Shown: positions 36,163 through 44,706 of the stretch, in pieces | How the letters are laid out: each line of letters opens with the position of its first letter | How positions within the stretch are numbered: position 1 is the stretch's first letter | Origin: RPQJ01 sp963793005 | GTDB taxonomy: Bacteria > Pseudomonadota > Gammaproteobacteria > Steroidobacterales > Steroidobacteraceae | Direction: 5' to 3' | Length of the DNA: 64,000 nt | NCBI GenBank assembly: GCA_963793005.1 | Contig: CAWBYP010000004.1 | Coordinates: forward strand, 310,001-374,000 | Translations under genes and position numbers: made by a program | The notes under the pieces: generated by a model | Databases searched by the model: none | What the model was told of the DNA's origin: nothing | Seen by the model: the letters and a program-made list of their open reading frames with translations, nothing else

Positions 36163-36623
36163 GCCCGCACAGGCAGTTCAGTACTCTTGCGCACCGTGCG
36201 CAAGGCGAAACTCGACTGCACGCGAGCCACGCCCGGCAGGCGCGTCAGGTGCTGGCTGTGCAGCCGCTCGAAGTCCGGCGGGTCCGACACCACGACCCGC
36301 AGCAGGTAGTCCTGCTGTCCCGTCATCAGGTAGCACTCCATCACTTCGGGCACGCGCTTCACCGCCGCCTCGAAGGCCGCGAGGTCGCCCTGCTCCTGAC
36401 GGTTCAGCGTGATGCTCACGAACACGTTTCCCGGCAACCCCACCCTTGCCTGGCTCACCAGGGCAGTGTACCGGTCGATGACTCCAGCCTCCTCGAGCGC
36501 ACGCACCCGGCGCAGCGAGGCTGACTCGCTCAGGTGGACCTTTTCGGCGAGGTCGCGGTTACTCAGGCGGCCGTCGCGCTGTAGTTCAGCGAGGATGAGT
36601 TGGTCCGTGCGGTCGAGCTTCAT
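36159..36623 (-). CDS. Lrp/AsnC family transcriptional regulator
   Basis: 154 residues with the Lrp layout: helix-turn-helix (LSNRDLAEKVHLSESASLRRVRALEEAGVI) and RAM/AsnC effector domain (VMECYLMTGQQDYLLRVVV). It is divergent from alanine dehydrogenase with 144 bases between start codons, the common arrangement of an Lrp-type activator of ald. Its stop overlaps the start of the aspartyl protease gene, so it may also control that gene and influence the receptor downstream. Confidence 0.92.
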   Translation of the reverse strand: MKLDRTDQLILAELQRDGRLSNRDLAEKVHLSESASLRRVRALEEAGVIDRYTALVSQARVGLPGNVFVSITLNRQEQGDLAAFEAAVKRVPEVMECYLMTGQQDYLLRVVVSDPPDFERLHSQHLTRLPGVARVQSSFALRTVRKSTELPVRA

Positions 36624-36767
36624 GGCAACTTTCCTTCACTTTAAACAATTAATACGGGATTTTATTGCAACAGACGCTCGTCACGCGACGGTATTTGCAC
36701 TTTCCTGCCGGGCGCCCCGCGTATGCTCACGCGATCCAGAACCGATCGCAGCCAGGGGAAAGCAGTC
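36624..36767. promoter_or_regulatory. AT-rich divergent lrp-ald control region
   Basis: The region holds AT-rich blocks (TTTAAACAATTAATACGGG and TTTTATTGC) unlike the GC-rich surroundings, with a partial inverted repeat CAAT...ATTG. Lrp-type proteins bind degenerate AT-rich sites, so this probably holds the operator for both genes. No exact promoter can be fixed. Confidence 0.4.
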
Positions 36768-37883
36768 ATGCACATCGGCGTGCCCAGGGAAATCAAGGTC
36801 CATGAATACCGCGTCGGCCTGGTGCCGGCAGCAGTCCGCGAACTGACCGAAGCGGGGCATGCGGTGACCGTACAGGCGGGAGCCGCGGCGGGTATCGGCT
36901 TCACGGATGCGGACTACCAGCGCGTCGGCGCGAAGATCGCTCCAACGGCTGAAGAAATTTTCGCCAGCGCGGAAATGATCGTGAAGGTAAAGGAGCCGCA
37001 GCCGCAGGAATGCGCGCAGCTCCGGCCCGGACAAGTGCTCTACACCTACCTGCACCTCGCGCCGGATCCGAAGCAGACCGCAGCGCTGGTGAAGTCCGGC
37101 GCGACCTGCATCGCATACGAAACCGTGACGGCTCCGGACGGTTCGCTGCCGCTGCTGACGCCGATGAGCGAAGTCGCCGGCCGCATGTCGGTGCAGGTCG
37201 GCGCGTACTGCCTGCAGAAGGCGAACGGCGGTCGCGGCATCCTGCTCGGCGGCGTTCCGGGTGTTGCGCCAGCCAAGGTCGTGATCCTGGGCGGCGGCGT
37301 GTCCGGCACCCACGCGGCCGAGATGGCCGTGGGCCTGCGCGCCGACGTCACGGTCCTCGATCGCTCGATGAAGCGGCTGCGGGAGTTGTCGTCCATCTTC
37401 GGACCCTCGCTGCGGACAGAGTATTCGACGCAGGAACACATCGACGCACTGGTCATCGACGCGGATCTAGTGATCGGCGCAGTGCTGATCGCCGGCGCGG
37501 CGGCACCGCGGCTCGTGACGCGCGACATGGTCCGGCGCATGAAGCCCGGTGCGGTGCTGGTGGATATCTCGATCGACCAGGGCGGGTGCTTCGAGACCAG
37601 CAAGGCCACGACCCATGCGGATCCGACCTACGTGGTGGATGAGGTCATCCACTATTGCGTCGCGAACATGCCGGGCGCCGTGCCACGCACCTCGACGTTC
37701 GCGCTCAACAACGCAACGCTGCCCTTCGCGCGCAGGCTGGCCGACCTCGGCTGGAAAGAAGCCATGCGGGCGGATCCACACCTCGCGAACGGCCTGAACG
37801 TGCATGCCGGACACATCACCAACGAAGCAGTGGCCCGCGACCTCGGCTACGAGTACCGACCCGTCGCGGAGTTCCTGAAGTAG
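36768..37883 (+). CDS. ald: alanine dehydrogenase
   Basis: 371 residues from ATG 36768, after AGGGGAA. The N-terminus MHIGVPREIKVHEYRVGL, the catalytic Lys region VKVKEPQPQE, HLAPDP and the NAD-binding loop VVILGGGVSGTHAAEMA match L-alanine dehydrogenase. The Cys at CVANMPGAVPRTST is conserved. It interconverts alanine and pyruvate plus ammonia with NAD. The divergent Lrp-type regulator is the likely controller. A short-chain dehydrogenase gene follows 20 bases later. Confidence 0.95.
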   Translation: MHIGVPREIKVHEYRVGLVPAAVRELTEAGHAVTVQAGAAAGIGFTDADYQRVGAKIAPTAEEIFASAEMIVKVKEPQPQECAQLRPGQVLYTYLHLAPDPKQTAALVKSGATCIAYETVTAPDGSLPLLTPMSEVAGRMSVQVGAYCLQKANGGRGILLGGVPGVAPAKVVILGGGVSGTHAAEMAVGLRADVTVLDRSMKRLRELSSIFGPSLRTEYSTQEHIDALVIDADLVIGAVLIAGAAAPRLVTRDMVRRMKPGAVLVDISIDQGGCFETSKATTHADPTYVVDEVIHYCVANMPGAVPRTSTFALNNATLPFARRLADLGWKEAMRADPHLANGLNVHAGHITNEAVARDLGYEYRPVAEFLK

Positions 37884-37903
37884 CACCTCCCGAGGGACGG
37901 CCC

Positions 37904-38740
37904 ATGCAGCGCCCGAGCCTGTCATTCCGCGATCGCACCGTGCTCGTCACCGGCGCCTCGAGCGGCATCGGCCGCGAGGCGGCGCTGGCCTTTGCCGCTG
38001 CCGGATCCAACGTCGTGCTCGTCGCGCGCCGCGCCAAGGCGCTGGCCACGGTCGCCGCCCGCGCCCGCAAATCCGGCGCCAAGGTGCTGGTCGCGCCGGC
38101 CGACGTGACGAAACCGGCCGAAGTCGCGGCATCGTTCCGCAAGGCCGTGAAACGCTTCGGTGGTGTGGACATCGTGGTCAACAACGCTGGCGTACTGATT
38201 CCGTCCGAAGTCGTATCGATGAAGGGCGCCGACCTGCAGGCGATGCTCGACGTCAACCTGTTCGGCGCGCTGCACGTGATGCAGCAGGCCGTGACGCTGA
38301 TGCGCAAGCAGGGGCGCGGCCACATCGTCAACGTCGCGTCGCTGGCTGGACGACGCGGATTTTCGCCACTGGGAGGCTACTGCGCGACCAAGTTCGGGCT
38401 GATCGGGCTGACGGAAGCGCTGCGCACCGAACTCGTCGGTGAACGCATCCACGTCTCTATCGTGCTGCCCGGCGTCGTGGACACGGCGATGGTCTCGGGC
38501 CTGAACGAAGCGCCTGAGACCGAGAGTATGTGGCCACAGGCACTGAACATGCCGCCGTCCTGGGTCGTCTGGTCGATCTTCCTGGCAATACGCTTCAAGC
38601 TGGCCGAGATCGCCGTGCCGCCGGGTGGGGCGCTGCTCGAGAAGCTCGCGTCGCTTGCGCCTGGCACGACCGATACGCTGCTGCGCTGGGCCACCGACGC
38701 CGCGAAGCGCGTGGGCCGGTCCACACGCCCGGGAAAATAG
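37904..38740 (+). CDS. short-chain dehydrogenase/reductase
   Basis: 278 residues from ATG 37904, which has GAGGGA upstream. The classical SDR motifs are present: TGASSGIG cofactor loop near residue 17, NNAG, and the catalytic S...YCATK (GGYCATKFG). The Cys in YCATK sits within the usual YxxxK motif. C-terminal residues after about 205 are longer than in minimal SDRs (FLAIRFKLAEIAVPPGG). It uses NAD(P) on an alcohol or ketone, perhaps a lipid, given the neighbouring beta-oxidation genes. Substrate unknown. Confidence 0.88.
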   Translation: MQRPSLSFRDRTVLVTGASSGIGREAALAFAAAGSNVVLVARRAKALATVAARARKSGAKVLVAPADVTKPAEVAASFRKAVKRFGGVDIVVNNAGVLIPSEVVSMKGADLQAMLDVNLFGALHVMQQAVTLMRKQGRGHIVNVASLAGRRGFSPLGGYCATKFGLIGLTEALRTELVGERIHVSIVLPGVVDTAMVSGLNEAPETESMWPQALNMPPSWVVWSIFLAIRFKLAEIAVPPGGALLEKLASLAPGTTDTLLRWATDAAKRVGRSTRPGK

Positions 38741-38756
38741 CTGCGAGGGTTACGAA

Positions 38757-39587
38757 TTGAAGTACGAGAATCTTTCGATCGAGCGTGACGGCGGCGTGGC
38801 AACGCTGTGGCTGGACCGGCCCGAGAAGCTGAATGCATTGGACCGCGCGCTGTGGTCGGCGATCCCCGCGGCAGTTGCGGATCTCGACAATGACCCGGAA
38901 GTGCGGGTCATCGTGCTTGCCGGCCGCGGCAAGGCCTTCTGTGCCGGGATCGACCTCGTCGACCACGCACCGGCCATGGCAGGCGGCGGCTCGCTGTCGG
39001 GGCGCGGGGATTCGGCCGTCGGGCGGCGGCGCGCCCTGCTCGACGACGTCGGTCGCTACCAGCACACGTGCAGCAGCTTCGCGAATGCCACCAAGCCGGT
39101 CATCGCGGCCGTGCATGGGCCATGCATCGGCGCGGGCATGGACCTGATCACCGCCTGCGACATCCGGCTCGCCTCGGCAGACGCAACGTTCTCTGTGCGA
39201 GAGACCCGCATCGCGATGGTCGCCGACGTCGGCTCGCTGCAGCGCCTGCCGCGCGTCGTGGGCGACGGCCACGCACGCGAACTCATATTCACGGGTCGCG
39301 ACATCGACGCGACCCGGGCGCTCGCCATCGGGCTCGTCAACGAAGTACTGCCGGACGCTGCCGCGGTCCAGGCTCGCGCCATGGCGCTGGCGCGGGAAAT
39401 CGCCGCGAACTCACCGCTCGCCGTGCAGGGCTCGAAACAGGTGCTCAACCAGGCCGTGGGCCGCGAAGTGCAGGCGGGACTCGACTACGTTGCGCTCTGG
39501 AACGCCGCATTCCTGCACTCTGACGACCTCACCGAGGCCATGACTGCGTTCATGCAGCGGCGCAAGCCGGAGTTCAAGGGAAAATAG
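38757..39587 (+). CDS. enoyl-CoA hydratase/isomerase, dienoyl-CoA isomerase-like
   Basis: 276 residues. I start at TTG 38757, since GAGGG is 8 bases upstream and no ATG fits. The crotonase oxyanion segments are FCAGIDLVDHAP and CIGAGMDLITACDIR. SVRETRIAMVADVGSLQRLP retains the Glu and Asp of delta(3,5)-delta(2,4)-dienoyl-CoA isomerase (ECH1), so it may shift double bonds in unsaturated fatty acids. The last three codons (GGA AAA TAG) run into a GGGGACATTC repeat. It converges on the acyl-CoA ligase gene. Confidence 0.85.
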   Translation: MKYENLSIERDGGVATLWLDRPEKLNALDRALWSAIPAAVADLDNDPEVRVIVLAGRGKAFCAGIDLVDHAPAMAGGGSLSGRGDSAVGRRRALLDDVGRYQHTCSSFANATKPVIAAVHGPCIGAGMDLITACDIRLASADATFSVRETRIAMVADVGSLQRLPRVVGDGHARELIFTGRDIDATRALAIGLVNEVLPDAAAVQARAMALAREIAANSPLAVQGSKQVLNQAVGREVQAGLDYVALWNAAFLHSDDLTEAMTAFMQRRKPEFKGK

Positions 39588-39600
39588 GGGACATTCCCCT
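39582..39600. repeat. GGGGACATTCCCC palindromic element, copy 2
   Basis: AAATAGGGGACATTCCCCTT at this junction is the same core as at 24675. It begins inside the last sense codon and stop codon of the crotonase gene, so the repeat supplies that stop. Confidence 0.75.
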
Positions 39601-39610
39601 TTTCCGTAAT

Positions 39611-39685
39611 TCGGTGCCAGGCACCGATTTTTCTGCAGCAGCCAGTTCCGACGTCGAATGGAAATTCGGTGCCAGGCACCGAATT
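39611..39685. repeat. pair of GGTGCCAGGCACC palindromes
   Basis: TCGGTGCCAGGCACCGA occurs at 39611-39627, and AATTCGGTGCC-A-GGCACCGAATT, with 11-base perfect arms, at 39663-39685. The second overlaps the first two bases of the acyl-CoA ligase stop codon (39684-39686). Such GGTGCC/GGCACC palindromes near ggggacattc cores are typical of REP-like mobile elements. Confidence 0.8.
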
Positions 39686-41363
39686 ATTTGTCGCGGAGTT
39701 CCCGGCGCAGGATCTTGCCGACGTTCGACTTCGGCAACTCGTCGCGGAACTCGATGTACTTCGGTTTCTTGTAGCCGGTGAGCTGCTGCCGGCAGAAATC
39801 CGCGACCTCCTTCTCGGTCAGCGACGGGTCCTTGCGCACGACGAACACCTTGACCGCCTCGCCCGCGCGCTCGTCCGGCACACCGATCGCCGCGCACTCG
39901 AGCACCTTCGGGTGCGTCGCGATCACCGACTCGATCTCGTTGGGGTACACGTTGAAGCCCGAGACGATGATCATGTCCTTCTTGCGGTCGACGATGCGCG
40001 TGTAGCCGCGCTCGTCCATGATCCCGATGTCGCCGGACTTGAAGAAGCCGTCCGGCGTCATGACCTTCGCGGTCTCTTCGGGACGCTGCCAGTAGCCCGC
40101 CATCACCTGCGGTCCGCGAATCGCAATCTCGCCTGCCTGCCCGAGGGGCACGGGCTCCCCCGCATCGTCCAGGATGGCGATCTCGGTACTCGGCACCGGC
40201 AGGCCGATGGTCCCGCTGTACTCGGTGCTGGTCGCCGGATTGCTGGTCGCGATCGGTGAGGTCTCCGAGAGGCCGTAACCCTCGATGATCGGCACGCCGG
40301 TGAGCGCAAGCCATTTGTCCGACACAGCCTTCTGCACTGCCATGCCGCCGCCGTTCGCAATGCGCAGGCTCGAGAAATCGAGCTTGCGGAACTCCGCGTC
40401 CTCGGCGAGCGTGTTGTAGAGCGTATTGACGCCCGGCATCACGTTGAACCGGTACTTGCCGAGGTCGCGGACGAAGCCCTGCATGTCGCGAGGGTTCGCG
40501 ATGAGCACGTTCATCGCGCCGAGCCGCATGCCGCCGAGGCAGTTCACGGTGAGCGCGAAGACATGGTAGAGCGGCAGCGCGCAGACGTAGATCATCTGCT
40601 CCGGCACGGGGCCGCGGCTGGTGTCGGACAGCGCCGGCGTAACCCATGCCTCGAGCTGCAGCACGTTTGCGACAAGGTTCCGGTGCGTCAGTGTCGCACC
40701 CTTGGAAACGCCAGTCGTGCCGCCCGTGTATTGAAGGAACGCGACGTCGGTCGGGCCCAACTCCACCGGCGCGATCCGGCGCCGCCCGCCCTCATCCAGC
40801 GCATTCTTGAACGTCACGTGGCCGGGCAGGTCGAATGCCGGCACCACCTTCTTTACGCGGCGCATGACAAAGTTGGCGATCAGGCCCTTCGGGAAGCCGA
40901 GCATGTCGCCCAGCGAGGCCACGACCACGTGCTTTACCGAGGTGCCGGCGATCACGCGCTGCAACGTCGCGCAGCAGTTCTCGATGACGACGATGGCCTC
41001 GGCACCGGAGTCCTTGAGCTGGTGCTCAAGCTCGCGCGGCGTGTAGAGCGGGTTCACGTTCACGACGACGTAACCGGCGCGCAGGATCGCGGCGACCGCG
41101 ATCGGGTACTGCACGACGTTCGGCATCATGATGGCGACGCGTGCTCCGCGCGCCAGGCCGCGCCCCTGCAACCACGCGCCGAGGGACGACGAGTGACGCT
41201 CGATGTCGCCGAAGGTGAAATACCGGTCCGCGAAGGCATAGGCGTTGCGGTTCGCGTAGCGATCGAATGCCTCGCCCATCAGCTCGACCAGCGAGGAATA
41301 CTGCGTAACGTCTACGTCCGCCGGCACACCGGGTGGGTAGTTCTTCAGCCAGAAACGTTCCAT
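39684..41363 (-). CDS. fadD: long-chain fatty acid--CoA ligase
   Basis: 559 residues, the usual length. The AMP-binding loop is LQYTGGTTGVSKGA, the core motif GYGLSETSP is present, and the hinge region RSGDIGI-like FKSGDIGIMDERGYT and C-terminal lysine VGKILRRELRDK fit FadD. It activates fatty acids to acyl-CoA with ATP at the inner membrane, linking uptake to beta-oxidation and also feeding the wax-ester/TAG synthase encoded about 13 kb away. Its stop lies inside a palindromic repeat. Confidence 0.93.
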   Translation of the reverse strand: MERFWLKNYPPGVPADVDVTQYSSLVELMGEAFDRYANRNAYAFADRYFTFGDIERHSSSLGAWLQGRGLARGARVAIMMPNVVQYPIAVAAILRAGYVVVNVNPLYTPRELEHQLKDSGAEAIVVIENCCATLQRVIAGTSVKHVVVASLGDMLGFPKGLIANFVMRRVKKVVPAFDLPGHVTFKNALDEGGRRRIAPVELGPTDVAFLQYTGGTTGVSKGATLTHRNLVANVLQLEAWVTPALSDTSRGPVPEQMIYVCALPLYHVFALTVNCLGGMRLGAMNVLIANPRDMQGFVRDLGKYRFNVMPGVNTLYNTLAEDAEFRKLDFSSLRIANGGGMAVQKAVSDKWLALTGVPIIEGYGLSETSPIATSNPATSTEYSGTIGLPVPSTEIAILDDAGEPVPLGQAGEIAIRGPQVMAGYWQRPEETAKVMTPDGFFKSGDIGIMDERGYTRIVDRKKDMIIVSGFNVYPNEIESVIATHPKVLECAAIGVPDERAGEAVKVFVVRKDPSLTEKEVADFCRQQLTGYKKPKYIEFRDELPKSNVGKILRRELRDK

Positions 41364-41438
41364 TTGCCCGCCCCCTTCGTCAGCATTCGACGAGAATCTT
41401 CAGCCGCCCGGCCACTGCTTCCGCGGCATCCATTGCGG

Positions 41439-42382
41439 TCACGGTCGCGGCCGCACCGGGATCGGCACGTTGCACAGATCGATGTGCCCTGCCGGAACTT
41501 TATACCAGTCGTCCTGCCTGTTTCGACGGCTCTCGACCAGCGCTTGGAATGTCGGCGTGTCGGTGCGCATCACCTCGAGCCCGATCCGCTCCGCCGCTGG
41601 AACGTCGGCCGCGAGCCGCACGCTCTCGATCGGCACGTATTGCTCCGGCTTCTCGTAGAAGCCCAGCGGCCCGGTGCCGCGCGGCAACGTCGAAAGCAGT
41701 TCCATTCCCTGCACCACCCGGCCGACCAGTGCGATGTTGCGATCGAGCTGGCGCGGGGCATTGCCGATGACGACATACAGCTCCGCGCCGTTGCCGCTGT
41801 CGATCTCGTTGCTGCGGCCCGCCCCTACCATGCCGTAGCAATGCGCCAGCCACGCCTGTTTCACGGCCGGATCGCCGCCGACCGGGAAGCCATTGGAGAA
41901 ACCGACCGCGGGCGCATAACCGTCCACGTCCGGCAGTCGCGTGAACGGCAACGCAGGCGTCCAGGGCACGGTGAATTCCGGCGGCAGCGTCGGGTGGCCT
42001 TGCCCAGGCCGTGCTTGCCGTCCGGGTCGCCCCACTGGACCACGAAGTTGTCCTGCGAACGAATGATCGCCAGTCCGTCGAAATAGCCGCCCCTCACCAG
42101 GGTGCGGATGTTCGCCGCGTGCAGCGGGGCGAAATCGGGCGCGAGTTCGATGACGACCCGGCCAGCCTCCAACTGCAGATACAGCGTGTACTCGGGGTCC
42201 AGCGACCGCCAGTCCGACGGCTTCGAGGCCTCGACGATTTCGCTCATCGTGCGGGGCCTGGCTTCGTCGGCGCCCAGCGCACGACCGCCGAGCATCGCTG
42301 CGACAATCACCAGTAGACAAGCCGCGGCAGGCCGCTGCGGTCCAGTCGTACCCAGGCCCGGTTCCCGCTTTGTCACGGTCAT
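41439..42382 (-). pseudogene. cyclophilin-type peptidylprolyl isomerase, frameshifted
   Basis: The N-terminal part (ATG 42382, signal peptide, MSEIVEASKPSDWRSLDP, then RSQDNFVVQWGDPDGKHG) is in one frame and the remainder (LPPEFTVPWTPALPF, FSNGFPVGG, GRVVQGMELLSTLPRG) is in another. The two join at the G-run at 41996-41997: adding one G on the plus strand (one C on the coding strand, KAHPTLPPEF) restores a single frame. It is an exported PPIase that would fold periplasmic proteins. It is either a recent inactivation or a base-calling error in a homopolymer. Confidence 0.75.
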
Positions 42383-42556
42383 AATTGCCGCCCACACAGC
42401 CGCGATGCCCCAATGTTAGCCGCTTCGCAGCGCGGCCTGTGAACGAGTCCACAATTCCATGTCGCTCCGGGGCGCATAGACGGTCCACCCGGACCAGATC
42501 AGGTTAGATTTGCCGCCGTCGGCAAACCGCGCCGCAGTCAACGAGAAGAACAGGCC

Positions 42557-43072
42557 GTGAGGAATCCAGAAACCAAGGTGCCGGTCGACCCCTGGAAGGA
42601 CGCACCACCCGTATGCCGGGTGTATTCAGCGTATGCGCCATTCAGGAAACTGCTCGAGGCCTATCTCGGCGGCGCAGTGAAGCTTACTGATTCACCAGAA
42701 CGCAGTGAGCGCGAAGGGCTGCTTGTGGACTGCACTGAATCGATGGACACACTGACGGTAGCAACCCAGAAGTTCCCCGACCATCCGATCGTCGCCGTGC
42801 TGAGCGAAACCGAAACCATGGGCGCCATGGAGGCATTGGCCCGCGGGGCCGACGGCGTCATCGCGCTGCGCGATCCGCCAACAATGTGGCGCGAATGCCT
42901 GAACGTCGTCCTCGGGGGCGGTCGCTGGCTCGGCGGCCCCGGCCTCGACGTGCAGCTCGAGGACAAGGAGAGCAGCTACGACATCGCGACCGGCAGGCGT
43001 CACACAGGCGATGTGACACTGCGCACCAAGCTCTTCGTCCGGGACCGGCTGGCCGACAAGCCCGGAGAGTGA
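42557..43072 (+). CDS. degenerate response-regulator receiver-domain protein
   Basis: 171 residues from GTG 42557. The order fits a receiver domain (CRVYSAYAPFRKLLEAYL, LLVDCTESMDTL, VAVLSETETMGAMEALARGADGVIAL, then RECLNVVLGGGRWL), including the D of LVDC at the phosphoacceptor position. The usual acidic pair after strand 1 is lost (SAYA) and the conserved Lys is replaced (ALRDP). There is no DNA-binding domain; the tail is short and charged. It is probably a pseudo-receiver adaptor. Confidence in family is moderate. Confidence 0.55.
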   Translation: MRNPETKVPVDPWKDAPPVCRVYSAYAPFRKLLEAYLGGAVKLTDSPERSEREGLLVDCTESMDTLTVATQKFPDHPIVAVLSETETMGAMEALARGADGVIALRDPPTMWRECLNVVLGGGRWLGGPGLDVQLEDKESSYDIATGRRHTGDVTLRTKLFVRDRLADKPGE

Positions 43073-43105
43073 TCCGGGCGGGTCCGCACGCCGCCGAACC
43101 CTCGA

Positions 43106-43909
43106 TCAGCGCGCGCCGAACCTGGGCGCGCGCTTCTCACGAAAAGCCGTCACCCCCTCGACGAAATCGGCACTGTCGCCGAGCCGCGCCTGGATTGCGG
43201 CCTCGGCCTCGAGCTGGTCCGGCAGGCTGGAGCGCACCGCGGACGCCATCAGGTTCCGCACGCCGATGAATGCCTCGCGCGGCCCGGCCGCCAGTTCCCC
43301 CGCCACCTGCATCGAGCGTTCGGCGAGCTTGGCGTCATCCACGCACTCGGCGATCAGCCCGATACGCTCGGCCTCTTCTGCCCCGATCGCCCGGCCCGTA
43401 AGTGCCAGCGCGCGGGCGCGGGCCTCGCCGATGCGCCGGGCCAGGAAATGGGTCGCACCCATGTCGGGCACCAGGCCGAGCTTCGGCGCAAAAACGAACG
43501 TCAGGCTGGCCGATCGCGCGGCAATGGTGATGTCGCCCATCAATGCGAGCGACGCCCCGGCACCGGCCGCTACGCCGTTCTGCGCGACGATCAATGGCAC
43601 CGGCAGGTTGCAGAACATCAGCGCCACCGGGTTGTAGTACTCGCGCAGCCGCGAGGCCAGCAACTGCCCCATGGACTGACCCGCCGCCTGCATCCCGTCC
43701 GGGTCCGTCAGGTCGGCACCCGCGCAGAAACCCCGCCCGGACCCGGTCAACAGCACGGCCCGCACATCTCGGTCGCGCTGGATCGCCTCGAGGCAGGACT
43801 TCAAGTCCTTCAATAGGCCGAGCGACAGGCTGTTGAGCTTCTGGGGGCGATTGAGCGTGACGACCTGGACCGTGTCCCTGCGCTCGCACGTGAGATTCTG
43901 GAACTCCAT
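43106..43909 (-). CDS. enoyl-CoA hydratase/isomerase, PaaG-like
   Basis: 267 residues from ATG 43909 (MEFQNL). Crotonase motifs are GFCAGADLTD and AAGAGASLALMGDI, with the catalytic loop FVFAPKLGLVPDMGATHFL. The sequence and LVPDMGAT fit PaaG, the 1,2-epoxyphenylacetyl-CoA isomerase, but general enoyl-CoA isomerase function is also possible, since no paa operon is present. A DUF1840 gene is divergent 70 bases away. Confidence 0.82.
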   Translation of the reverse strand: MEFQNLTCERRDTVQVVTLNRPQKLNSLSLGLLKDLKSCLEAIQRDRDVRAVLLTGSGRGFCAGADLTDPDGMQAAGQSMGQLLASRLREYYNPVALMFCNLPVPLIVAQNGVAAGAGASLALMGDITIAARSASLTFVFAPKLGLVPDMGATHFLARRIGEARARALALTGRAIGAEEAERIGLIAECVDDAKLAERSMQVAGELAAGPREAFIGVRNLMASAVRSSLPDQLEAEAAIQARLGDSADFVEGVTAFREKRAPRFGAR

Positions 43910-43979
43910 CCGGCGTGGCCTCTGGTTACGCTGCAACAGGCGTATGATCGCATGTTCCACTGCATGCGGAATCGGGTCG

Positions 43980-44306
43980 ATGATCGTGAAATTCTCCACA
44001 AGATTCGGGCAGTTGACCATGCACGGCGACGCCGCACTCACGCTGCTTCGCGCCATGGGGCACACGGGCACTGTACCGGGAGCAATCCTCGCCGCCGACC
44101 TGCCCGAGGCTCTCACACGCCTCGAGCGTGTGATCGAAGAATCCGGGGATTCGGTTCCTGCGCAGGCCCCACCCGCGGATCGCGGGGATGAGGACGAGAC
44201 CGAGCGCGAGCCCTTGGTCACGCTGCGCAAGCGCGCCCTGCCGCTGCAGGACATGTTGCGTACGGCCATCGCACGTGACTCGGATCTGATGTGGGAGCGT
44301 GGGTGA
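43980..44306 (+). CDS. DUF1840 family protein
   Basis: 108 residues from ATG 43980. The N-terminus MIVKFSTRFGQLTMHGDAAL is the DUF1840 start, and the C-terminal REPLVTLRKRALPLQDML fits the family's conserved end. It is small, acidic in the middle (DRGDEDETEREP) and of unknown function, common in beta- and gammaproteobacteria. Its stop overlaps the next start (GTGA at 44303). Confidence 0.8.
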   Translation: MIVKFSTRFGQLTMHGDAALTLLRAMGHTGTVPGAILAADLPEALTRLERVIEESGDSVPAQAPPADRGDEDETEREPLVTLRKRALPLQDMLRTAIARDSDLMWERG

Positions 44307-44650
44307 CGCATCGGCTGGTCCGTACCGCGCTGCCGATGCTCGCGCTGCTGCTGCTGGCCGCGCATTTTTACCGCGCCGGGGTGTACCTGCTGGTCGGGGC
44401 TGCGATTGCACTGGCCGGGCTAACTTTCGTCGCGCGGCCCTGGGCCGGCCGGGCGCTCGGGCTCTCGCTGCTCGTTGGCGCAGCCGAGTGGCTGCGCACG
44501 GCGTGGGTATTTGCCTCGCTGCGCGACTCGATGGGTCTGCCATTCGGCCGGTTGCTGGCCATCCTTGGGGCCGTGGCGCTGTTCACGCTGGTTTCCGCAT
44601 ATGTGGCCTGGCCCGGCGACGCAGCCGACGCCGGTGGCAAAAGCGATTGA
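44303..44650 (+). CDS. small four-helix membrane protein, hypothetical
   Basis: 115 residues from GTG 44303, chosen because it overlaps the DUF1840 stop by 4 bases; GTG 44291 would add four residues. Four hydrophobic helices (LPMLALLLLAAHFY, VYLLVGAAIALAGL, ALGLSLLVGAAEWL, LLAILGAVALFTLV) with short loops and a Gly/Asp C-terminus indicate an inner-membrane protein. No family recognised. It is coupled to DUF1840. Confidence 0.65.
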   Translation: MTHRLVRTALPMLALLLLAAHFYRAGVYLLVGAAIALAGLTFVARPWAGRALGLSLLVGAAEWLRTAWVFASLRDSMGLPFGRLLAILGAVALFTLVSAYVAWPGDAADAGGKSD

Positions 44651-44706
44651 TTGTGCAGCGCTGGCCGGGCAGCATCCGCGATCGGAATTTGAAAGGAGCC
44701 GTATTG

